From: Spirochaetaceae bacterium
GTDB lineage: Bacteria; Spirochaetota; Spirochaetia; SZUA-6; RPPD01
Assembly (NCBI GenBank): GCA_003818675.1
Contig: RPPD01000098.1
Coordinates: 1-7,493, forward strand
Reading direction: 5' to 3'
DNA length: 7,493 nucleotides
Part shown: positions 1-5,434 of the stretch, piece by piece
Numbering within the stretch: the first letter of the stretch is position 1
Layout: the number at the start of each line of letters is the position of its first letter
Program-made: the position numbers and the translations under genes
Notes under the pieces: generated by a model
What the model saw: only the letters and a program-made list of their open reading frames with translations
What the model was told of the DNA's origin: nothing
Database searches by the model: none

Positions 1-382
1 CAAGAAGCGCCTTCTGGATGTTGGTGACGTTCTTCCACGAAAGCGAAAGCTGTATGCTCAAAGCTGCCTGGAGATTCCATTGCGATGGTGCTTCATACCC
101 TGGAATCATCGCAGCCAGGGCACCCATTGAAGATTCCTCGTTTGAGCGCACAAGGTTTGTACTGGCCGTCACAACCGGCAGAAATTCATTCCAGGTATTG
201 TCCCTGGACAATTGACGGCCCGTCAATGTAGTCTGCGCCCCCCTCACCTGAAGGTTATTCTCCAGGGCCAGCTTTACAGAGGCCGGGGCATCCAGGACAA
301 GCTCCTTTTCCTGGCAGAAAACCTTTCCTGAAAGCAGGATGATGACCGCGCAGAGCCAGATGCTTTTAATAATCCACCGCAT
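1..382 (-). CDS. TolC-family outer-membrane efflux protein, N-terminal part (runs off left edge)
   Basis: The frame is open from an ATG at 382 down to the window edge, giving 127 codons of a protein that in this family is usually about 400-500 residues. It starts with a signal peptide: basic MRWIIK, then a hydrophobic stretch to about residue 19, with likely cleavage near residue 23 (VFC/QEK). Residues 28-60 (LVLDAPASVKLALENNLQVR, then a helix ending WNEFLPVV) match the first helical repeat of TolC-like proteins, where a 'leaALe.NnLelr' helix is followed by a 'flPs/v' strand entry. Such proteins form the outer-membrane and periplasmic tunnel of RND, ABC or MFS efflux or type I secretion systems. 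An AAAAGGAG ribosome site lies 7 bases before the ATG. The start overlaps the end of the upstream TetR gene by 17 bp, so the two are probably co-transcribed and translationally coupled. The fusion protein and pump genes would lie beyond the left edge. The substrate cannot be inferred. Confidence 0.85.
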   Translation of the reverse strand, partial: MRWIIKSIWLCAVIILLSGKVFCQEKELVLDAPASVKLALENNLQVRGAQTTLTGRQLSRDNTWNEFLPVVTASTNLVRSNEESSMGALAAMIPGYEAPSQWNLQAALSIQLSLSWKNVTNIQKALL

Positions 383-1676
383 TTATCTTCTCCTTTTGCG
401 CTCCAGTCATGCCTGACCTGAAAAGTTCAAACAGCTGGCGCAAACCATCCATGTCTTTCTTTTTGCCCGCTTTTACCGCGGACATTAATCCCATTTCGCT
501 CATAAGCAAAAAAAACATAAAAAGAAAAATCGTTTCTTCAGTCTTATCATCACGGGAAGCAGGGGCGGTCGTGACCGTAAAACGCAAATCCTCGAACTCT
601 TTCCTCAATCTGTCCGAATCTTTCTGCGGCAGGGTCAAACCTATATTCTGGAAGTGCATCCAATGAAGAACAGTCAAAAGTGTGGGATTGTTGCCAATAT
701 TTGAAACAACCGCGACAAAAAACGCATACAGCCTTTCCACACTTCCCTCAAACATGGACACTCTCTGTTGCACAAGCTTGAGCATTTGTTCCTGTTCACG
801 CCTGATTGTCTCAAGCAGCATTTCATCCTTGTTCCTGAAATAGAAATACAGGCTGCTTTTGTTGATTCCAATGCGCTCTGCAATCCTTTCCACTGACGCC
901 TCTGCCCAGCCCATTTCCGAGACTACGGATTCCACCGCTGAAAATATCCTGTCCGGTTCAAGCATCTCTTCCCTGCCGATCCAGGCTTTTTCCTCCACAA
1001 TCCCGTAATCAACAGCATTTTCAGAAAGATCGGGGAAATATCCATTAATGCAGAACACAATCGCCTGTTCCATTTCTGCGGAAATTTCCTTTTCAGTGAT
1101 ACGCCTGGAAAAATCCAGGGATTCGTGATTACAATCTTTCTTCCGGCCCCCCTTATACAGCCTGAGAATCCAGAAAAAACCCGTGAGATTTATAAATCGC
1201 GCAAGTCTCTCAATTCGGAAATTTCCATTTTTCGGTTGAGGCAATCCCAGTATTTTCCTGAAAAAATCTATGAGCGCCGGGTATCTCATGAGCAATCCCT
1301 GGCCATGCTCTTGCGCCGCTTTTTTCAAAAAATAGAACAGAAAAAACGAGCAATAATACGGCTTTTGCGTGAAAAAATCGAATAAAAATCTGAAATACGC
1401 GCGTATCCCGCGAGCAAAATTGTTTTCCGCTGATTTTTCCCGGCCGGCATTGCTGACAAAAGCATCAACCGCTGTACTGACATCAAGTGAAAACCGCTGT
1501 TGCATGGCGTCAAGCAGGTCATCCTTGTTCCTGAAATGACGGTACAAAGCAGGTTTTGTCACACCAAGTTTGGCGGTCACAAGGGAAAGGCTCATCTTCA
1601 TGAAATTGGTCTTGGCCCATTCTGTGAATGCTATGGTGAGAATCCTGTCCTTAAGTTCCTGTTTGCGGTCATTCAT
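366..1676 (-). CDS. Tandem (fused) TetR-family transcriptional regulator
   Basis: A 436-aa protein carrying two TetR units in one chain. Unit 1 has its N-terminal helix-turn-helix at about residues 10-60 (LVTAKLGVTKPALYRHFRNK, then DDLL) and a helical ligand/dimer region to about 220. Unit 2 has its helix-turn-helix at about 243-295 (ERIAERIGINKSSLYFYFRN, then KDEML) and a second helical region to the end. A normal TetR protein is about 190-220 residues and works as a homodimer, so this is two family lengths joined without a stop. Both recognition helices keep the conserved 'LY.HF/YF.NKDxxL' pattern. I chose the ATG at 1676: the longer frame reaches a TTG at 1742, but that TTG is the -35 box of the gene's own promoter. 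The ribosome site is weak. The gene overlaps the TolC-family gene downstream, so the expected role is local repressor of an export operon, probably autoregulated. The inducer is unknown. Confidence 0.9.
   Translation of the reverse strand: MNDRKQELKDRILTIAFTEWAKTNFMKMSLSLVTAKLGVTKPALYRHFRNKDDLLDAMQQRFSLDVSTAVDAFVSNAGREKSAENNFARGIRAYFRFLFDFFTQKPYYCSFFLFYFLKKAAQEHGQGLLMRYPALIDFFRKILGLPQPKNGNFRIERLARFINLTGFFWILRLYKGGRKKDCNHESLDFSRRITEKEISAEMEQAIVFCINGYFPDLSENAVDYGIVEEKAWIGREEMLEPDRIFSAVESVVSEMGWAEASVERIAERIGINKSSLYFYFRNKDEMLLETIRREQEQMLKLVQQRVSMFEGSVERLYAFFVAVVSNIGNNPTLLTVLHWMHFQNIGLTLPQKDSDRLRKEFEDLRFTVTTAPASRDDKTEETIFLFMFFLLMSEMGLMSAVKAGKKKDMDGLRQLFELFRSGMTGAQKEKINAVDY
390..397 (-). promoter_or_regulatory. 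Ribosome binding site of the TolC-family gene
   Basis: AAAAGGAG on the minus strand, 7 bases before the ATG at 382. It lies inside the last codons of the TetR gene, which fits coupled translation and fixes the TolC start. Confidence 0.75.
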
Positions 1677-1680
1677 TATT

Positions 1681-1700
1681 GTTACCAAACGGTCGTTAAC
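1681..1700. promoter_or_regulatory. Imperfect palindrome, candidate operator of the tandem TetR protein
   Basis: GTTACCAAACGGTCGTTAAC reads nearly the same on both strands (14 of 20 positions symmetric, with GTTA/TAAC ends). It sits between the predicted transcription start (about 1707) and the start codon at 1676, the usual place for an autoregulatory TetR operator. That it binds this regulator is inference. The imperfect symmetry would suit a protein with two non-identical DNA-binding domains. Confidence 0.45.
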
Positions 1701-1713
1701 TAGTGTGCCTATA

Positions 1714-1742
1714 AATATATTGCAGAAATGAAAAGCCGTCAA
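1714..1742 (-). promoter_or_regulatory. Sigma70-type promoter of the tandem tetR operon
   Basis: On the minus strand TTGACG (1742-1737) is followed after exactly 17 bases by TATATT (1719-1714). This predicts a start near 1707 and a leader of about 30 bases. The match to consensus is good, and its spacing and -10 box are the same as those of the other minus-strand promoter at 5363-5391. Confidence 0.7.
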
Positions 1743-1834
1743 CTTTTTTATGTTTTTTCCGCGGCCTGCAGCGGATTTATTTGCTCAGAATCAAAAAAAT
1801 AACCATCAGCTGGATTTTACTTTTTTTTTATGAT

Positions 1835-1892
1835 AAACTTTATATCAGACACCAGTTCTTCAGTTTGAAGAAAGGTGTCTGATATAAAGTTT
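1835..1892. repeat. 58-base nested inverted repeat (long hairpin) of unknown role
   Basis: The arms at 1835-1853 (AAACTTTATATCAGACACC) and 1874-1892 are perfectly complementary over 19 bp. Inside them a second 6-bp stem (1856-1861 TTCTTC with 1867-1872 GAAGAA) closes a 5-base loop, leaving only a small AG/A internal bulge. The plus strand continues into a short T run (five Ts, 1890-1894, mostly inside the stem). It lies 46 bases before the lipoprotein start codon. It could be a leader hairpin or attenuator of that gene, a barrier between divergent units, or a small mobile palindrome of the REP/MITE kind. Both arms contain an outward-reading GATATAAAG that could act as a -10 box. I see no transposase and no clear target-site duplication. 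Confidence 0.85.
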
Positions 1893-1926
1893 TTCTGTCA
1901 TCTTTATTACAACATCAACAATTTAA

Positions 1927-1934
1927 AAGGGGAA
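1927..1934 (+). promoter_or_regulatory. Ribosome binding site of the lipoprotein gene
   Basis: AAGGGGAA just upstream of the ATG at 1939, within a purine-rich run. It is well spaced and supports that start. No convincing promoter was found for this gene: TATGAT at 1829-1834 is a fair -10 but has no good -35 partner. Confidence 0.6.
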
Positions 1935-1938
1935 GAGT

Positions 1939-3570
1939 ATGAGAAAAGTCTTGTTCTTCTTCACAATCGCCCTTCTGGCGATTGTGTCTTGTTCCCTGCC
2001 TGGAAGCAATCTGAAGGGCAGCAGATCATCCTCCAAGGATGCGGTTAGAGCCGACAATAAAATTCTGGGCTATACAGAAGAAGATTTCAAATTCTATGTG
2101 AAAAATGTTTCTTATGACTTCACACAGCCTGGAACCTATACCTGGAAGAACAGTTTCCAGGATGCCACGGTCATGGTCATTATTATTGGCGGTTGCGGCG
2201 GTGGCGGCGGCAGTGCGTCCTGGGACAGAGATCCGCTTGAGTTTGAGAATGACAATCGCGGTGTTGGAGGAGCCGGGGGCGGTGCCGGACAAGTGGTTGA
2301 AATCTTTCCAAGTCTTGCTTACCTGGAAGATTATACGGTTGTTGTGGGCTCTGGCGGTGCCAGGGGAAGAAGAGGCAGCTACGAGAGTCACGGCTACACT
2401 GGAGGTGATGGTACTTATTCACGGTTTTCAACCATCCGTGCGGATTTCGGAAGAGGCGGTAAAGGTGGCCCAACCGGCAGTATCATATATTCTGAAGGGG
2501 GATTTGGATATCCAGCTGGAGAAGACGGGTTTATTGAAAATGGCATGGGTGGTATAGGTGGTAATAATGGATATGGTCACGGACATGAGGGCGCCCCTGC
2601 GGCAAATGGCAATGACGGGCATCCTGCTCCGGCCAATTCCGGCGGAGGCGGCGGAGGCGCGAGCGGCGCTCAGTTCAGATACAAGGGCAATTATGGCGGA
2701 GCTGGCGGCTCAGGCCGCGTTACCATAACCGTCAGTGGATTTGTAAAAGCCTACAGGATCCAGAACCGCTGGACGGGTGAGTATCTCTATGAAAAGCTTG
2801 ATCCTGCAACCGGCGCTTCCCTGGGAGTCGCAGCCGGTTACGTGCCCTCTGCCATGAGAGCATCATTGTGGATGGAAGAGTACGTTGCGGAATTTTCCAC
2901 AATACGCCTGAAAAATATGGCAACAGGTCATTACATGCACATTGAAGACGAGACTTTACCATATGTAGGGTGCAGCGCGGTCCCGCCCGGATGGTACAGC
3001 GCGCAGTGGTATCTGGATGAGGTGGATGGCTACAAGCGATTCAGGAACCTCTGGAAGGGAACGGTCATCCATGTGGAAAATCATACGAATATGTCCGAGA
3101 TCGCGAGTTTGTCTTCAGGTTATCTCAGCAGCCAATGGAACCTGGTGCCGGTTAAAATTGAAAAATTCTATTTTGCCTGGAAAAACCGCTTCTCGGGAGC
3201 ATACATGTATGACGCGCCGGATGGCACACAAAACTGTGATTATGCATTGATGAATTATTTTATTGACGCCATCCCTGAATCCGCCCAATGGTTTTTTGGC
3301 GAAACAGGGGGATTTCTCATCCCGGTAAACAGGGCTACTAATGACTCGCTTAACATTGAAGTGAGGGATGGCCAGGCAAGAATGACTGATGTTCCTCCAA
3401 ACTACTTCAGTTCACATTGGGCCCTTGAGGAATCAGACGGCTATGTCAGGTTCAAGAACCGCTGGACAGGTGAATATTTGTACCAGGATGCTTCAGGTTT
3501 TGCTAAATATGCTGCGGAGCCTCCATCGCTTGAGAGTTCACATTGGATCCCGATAAAAATGGAGCAATAA
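1939..3570 (+). CDS. Surface lipoprotein: glycine-rich domain plus two beta-trefoil (ricin-like) modules
   Basis: A 543-aa protein. Residues 1-18 are a lipoprotein signal peptide (MRK, a hydrophobic core, lipobox IVSC), so C18 should be lipidated. Residues 58-267 form a glycine-rich domain opening with DFTQPGTYTW and a hydrophobic TVMVIIIGG strand, then many GG runs, TVVVGSGG, and a closing GSGRVTITVSG. This order is typical of the Gly-rich domains in phage tail fibres and bacterial surface proteins. From 271 to the end there are six repeats of about 41-50 residues, starting near 271, 320, 366, 410, 460 and 503. Each runs roughly 'iRNRWTGeYLY...SSqWxl...dgY'. Three such units make one beta-trefoil, so two trefoils are expected. 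Trefoils of this kind usually bind carbohydrate or other ligands, but no ligand can be read here. No catalytic domain is present. A role in surface attachment or binding is inference. It is a single-gene unit followed by a hairpin. Confidence 0.9.
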   Translation: MRKVLFFFTIALLAIVSCSLPGSNLKGSRSSSKDAVRADNKILGYTEEDFKFYVKNVSYDFTQPGTYTWKNSFQDATVMVIIIGGCGGGGGSASWDRDPLEFENDNRGVGGAGGGAGQVVEIFPSLAYLEDYTVVVGSGGARGRRGSYESHGYTGGDGTYSRFSTIRADFGRGGKGGPTGSIIYSEGGFGYPAGEDGFIENGMGGIGGNNGYGHGHEGAPAANGNDGHPAPANSGGGGGGASGAQFRYKGNYGGAGGSGRVTITVSGFVKAYRIQNRWTGEYLYEKLDPATGASLGVAAGYVPSAMRASLWMEEYVAEFSTIRLKNMATGHYMHIEDETLPYVGCSAVPPGWYSAQWYLDEVDGYKRFRNLWKGTVIHVENHTNMSEIASLSSGYLSSQWNLVPVKIEKFYFAWKNRFSGAYMYDAPDGTQNCDYALMNYFIDAIPESAQWFFGETGGFLIPVNRATNDSLNIEVRDGQARMTDVPPNYFSSHWALEESDGYVRFKNRWTGEYLYQDASGFAKYAAEPPSLESSHWIPIKMEQ

Positions 3571-3591
3571 TTTCGATAGTGTTTATTTGAT

Positions 3592-3626
3592 ACCAGGCTG
3601 GCTGCGATATTGACAGCCAGCCTGGT
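3592..3626. terminator. GC-rich stem-loop between convergent genes, probable bidirectional terminator
   Basis: A perfect 13-bp stem (ACCAGGCTGGCTG at 3592-3604 with its complement at 3614-3626) and a 9-base loop. It lies between the lipoprotein stop (3570) and the stop of the minus-strand gene (3629). Neither side has a proper U run (plus side GATTATT, minus side ATCAAATAAA), so it may end transcription inefficiently or mainly protect 3' ends. Confidence 0.65.
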
Positions 3627-3628
3627 GA

Positions 3629-5026
3629 TTATTCCAGGACCGCAAGCTTTTTTTCCAGAAGTGTATTTTCCAGAGACTCTATTTTATAAATCACCCAGTC
3701 TCTTCCATCCTTCCTGAAATAAAACCGCTCCTTTACTCTGTAGATCAGCTCATACTGAAGTTTACTTTCGCTGTTTTGGGGATCCACATTCCTATAGTAC
3801 ATTTCATACTCTGCCCTGAAAACAGGATCGGGCTCCCCGGCCTCTTCTTTGAGGACCAGATTTACCGCACCAAAGGCATAACATGGCGGATCGATCGGCG
3901 GCTTGCCCGCCTTAATCCATACGGCGGCATCAATTGTCAAGGGCCTGCCGGTCATAGCCTCAAACTGTCTGGTTGACGGAGCCAGGATGGTAAGAGAATT
4001 CGGCCAACCCTTTTCCGCATCTCCTGTCACACAATCCCCCATGTCTGTAACATTCAGAGTATTAAGGCTGTTAAAATATACATCCAAAACTTTCTCTGGA
4101 ATATATCCTGCTGTCACACGCGGCCTGAATATGGTTGTAGCAAGATATATCCATAGCAGTATGACAACTGCAAGACTCACAATGATGCCAATCGTATATG
4201 ATTTCCAGTTTCTTTCCCAAAAGAGCTTGCGTCCATGTCCCTTTTCGCGGGATTCTTTTTCCTTTTGCAGGCGCAGGGCAATTTCCCTTCGCTGGTTTTC
4301 GTCCAATACCCTGACAGTGCCTTCTGTTATCCATGTCTCCAGTTTCTTGACAATATGCGGAAGTGCAATCTTGCAGAGATCAGGTGAATTGAAAAAATCC
4401 TGGAAATGCCTGGCAATTTCTGGTTTCAAGTCTGGAACGTGCAGATTGGGAGAGGTACTCCCCTTCAGACGAATGCGGTCCTTTAATTGTTCAGCAGTAT
4501 CTCCTTCAAAAGGAAACGCACCAGCAAGAACCCTGTAGCAGAGGGATTCCAGTGCCCAGATTGCGCGTTCCCCCTGCTTGAGGAAATATGGATTGTTGAT
4601 CAATAGATGGGTTTTACTGTAATCCGCATGCGCCATCACCCTCATTTTCCGAAAGAGCGTCGCAGGAAGAAAAACCACTTTATTCTCAGGAGTGAAAAAG
4701 ACCGTATCCAGGTCAATTTCATACCGGAATGACGGTGTCCTGGAAAGCATCCCAATTGCCCTGGCAAGAAGAAGAAGTTTTGACAGAGCCTCTTCTTTCT
4801 TCAAAGAAAAAATATCTGCCAGCGATACAAATTCATGAGAGTTTTCAAGCTCGGCATACAGTACCTGGATGTTGTTCTCATTCCTGAAGCCCTTGAATGC
4901 CCATTCTCGGACCTGGTCCCCACCGACAATATATCCCTTCTCTGTGCGGATATTGACAAGCTTCTTGAAATTCTCAATGTTGTCAAAGTTCGAGAGAGAA
5001 TAGATGAAATCAGCGGTCTTGTTCAT
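3629..5026 (-). CDS. Membrane protein with degenerate kinase-like cytoplasmic domain and exported NTF2-like domain
   Basis: A 465-aa protein with no signal peptide and a single membrane helix at about 277-299 (IGIIVSLAVVILLWIYLATT). It is preceded by a basic stretch (KGHGRKLFWERNWKS), so the N-terminus is cytoplasmic and the C-terminus outside. Residues about 30-235 resemble a Ser/Thr protein kinase fold. FRYEIDLDTVFFTPENKVVF (100-119) occupies the place of the catalytic and magnesium loops. RAIWALESLCYRVLAGAFPF (154-173), then EGD, resembles the C-lobe 'D.wSlG.llyelltG..PF.g' segment. The HRD aspartate, the DFG motif and a glycine-rich loop are not visible, so it should be a pseudokinase if the fold is right. 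Residues about 310-455 (EKVLDVYFNSLN to FRKDGRDWVIYKIES) look like a SnoaL/NTF2-type cone domain, often a ligand or peptide binder. The start at 5026 is the only good ATG, with a weak ribosome site. It follows the small membrane gene by 19 bp. The function is not known. Confidence 0.85.
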   Translation of the reverse strand: MNKTADFIYSLSNFDNIENFKKLVNIRTEKGYIVGGDQVREWAFKGFRNENNIQVLYAELENSHEFVSLADIFSLKKEEALSKLLLLARAIGMLSRTPSFRYEIDLDTVFFTPENKVVFLPATLFRKMRVMAHADYSKTHLLINNPYFLKQGERAIWALESLCYRVLAGAFPFEGDTAEQLKDRIRLKGSTSPNLHVPDLKPEIARHFQDFFNSPDLCKIALPHIVKKLETWITEGTVRVLDENQRREIALRLQKEKESREKGHGRKLFWERNWKSYTIGIIVSLAVVILLWIYLATTIFRPRVTAGYIPEKVLDVYFNSLNTLNVTDMGDCVTGDAEKGWPNSLTILAPSTRQFEAMTGRPLTIDAAVWIKAGKPPIDPPCYAFGAVNLVLKEEAGEPDPVFRAEYEMYYRNVDPQNSESKLQYELIYRVKERFYFRKDGRDWVIYKIESLENTLLEKKLAVLE

Positions 5027-5045
5027 TTAAGCATCCCGTGTAAGG

Positions 5046-5306
5046 CTATTCCTGTTTTTTAATTCCCAGGAACTCTTCGAGTTTTGTTTTTTTCATGACA
5101 AGCTTGAGAAGGCGGTTATAAATAATAAATGATCCCACAAGTGAAGCGATTATAGCTCCAATTACAATGGAACTAAGCAGGCTCTGCTGCGGTTTGAAGA
5201 TGAGGTAAATCGGAAAAAAAATCACAGAAAAAAGGACCATTATCAATACAAAAAGAAAAACAGTGGCAATTACAACATACAGAGTATTGGCAGCTATCTT
5301 ATTCAT
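5046..5306 (-). CDS. Small two-TM membrane protein, first gene of the pseudokinase operon
   Basis: An 86-aa protein when started at the ATG at 5306, which has AAGGAG five bases upstream. A longer frame begins at 5348, but that ATG lacks a ribosome site and lies only about 8 bases from the predicted transcription start. Two hydrophobic helices are visible at about residues 9-37 and 44-64, joined by a short FKPQQS turn. A basic, probably helical tail (NRLLKLVMKKTKLEEFLGIK) follows, which the positive-inside rule places in the cytoplasm. I do not recognise the family. It is 19 bp upstream of the pseudokinase-like gene and shares its promoter, so the two products may work together at the membrane; that is inference from position. 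Confidence 0.8.
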   Translation of the reverse strand: MNKIAANTLYVVIATVFLFVLIMVLFSVIFFPIYLIFKPQQSLLSSIVIGAIIASLVGSFIIYNRLLKLVMKKTKLEEFLGIKKQE

Positions 5307-5311
5307 GAAAT

Positions 5312-5317
5312 CTCCTT
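5312..5317 (-). promoter_or_regulatory. Ribosome binding site that fixes the start of the small membrane protein
   Basis: AAGGAG on the minus strand, 5 bases before the ATG at 5306. It favours this start over the upstream in-frame ATG at 5348, which has none. Confidence 0.7.
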
Positions 5318-5362
5318 GAATCAGGCTTTTTTCCATAAAAACCCGCATACTTTTGCTTTTTC

Positions 5363-5391
5363 AATATAACACCAGGCTTGAAAAATGTAAA
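5363..5391 (-). promoter_or_regulatory. Sigma70-type promoter of the small membrane protein/pseudokinase operon
   Basis: On the minus strand TTTACA (5391-5386) is followed after 17 bases by TATATT (5368-5363). The predicted transcript start is near 5356, giving a leader of about 50 bases before the ATG at 5306. It lies in the 128-bp gap shared with the divergent ftsK gene, for which I see no equally clear promoter. Confidence 0.7.
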
Positions 5392-5423
5392 CAAACAGTC
5401 CCCATTTTCCGATATGACAAGGT

Positions 5424-5429
5424 AGGGGG
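5424..5429 (+). promoter_or_regulatory. Ribosome binding site that decides the ftsK start
   Basis: AGGGGG, one wobble from the AGGAGG consensus, five bases before the TTG at 5435 and 20 before the ATG at 5450. The spacing suits only the TTG start. Confidence 0.45.
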
Positions 5430-5434
5430 TCTCT

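Noticed and set aside
18..215. Plus-strand reading frame of 65 codons at the left edge
   Set aside because: It lies opposite the TolC-family gene, which has a signal peptide, family-like sequence and a ribosome site; the plus frame has none.
1677..1742. N-terminal extension of the TetR protein from the TTG at 1742
   Set aside because: The TTG is the -35 box and the extension covers the -10 box and operator; its sequence does not look like TetR.
1821..1829. Run of nine Ts as a terminator tail or slippage site
   Set aside because: No stem precedes it; it fits ordinary AT-rich intergenic sequence, possibly an upstream promoter element.
1835..1892. The nested hairpin as a simple intrinsic terminator
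   Set aside because: No gene is transcribed into it from the left, the T run is short and largely within the stem, and the base of the stem is AT-rich.
2105..2557. Second plus-strand frame of 150 codons inside the lipoprotein gene
   Set aside because: A shadow created by the repetitive GGN glycine codons; the lipoprotein frame has a lipobox and clear domains.
2763..3569. Lipoprotein repeats as a DNA-level tandem repeat or CRISPR-like array
   Set aside because: The units vary in length and sequence and are protein repeats of a beta-trefoil, not near-identical DNA repeats with spacers.
3903..4538. 211-codon plus-strand frame opposite the pseudokinase-like gene
   Set aside because: No ribosome site or recognisable domain. 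The minus frame is longer, has a membrane helix and belongs to an operon with a promoter.
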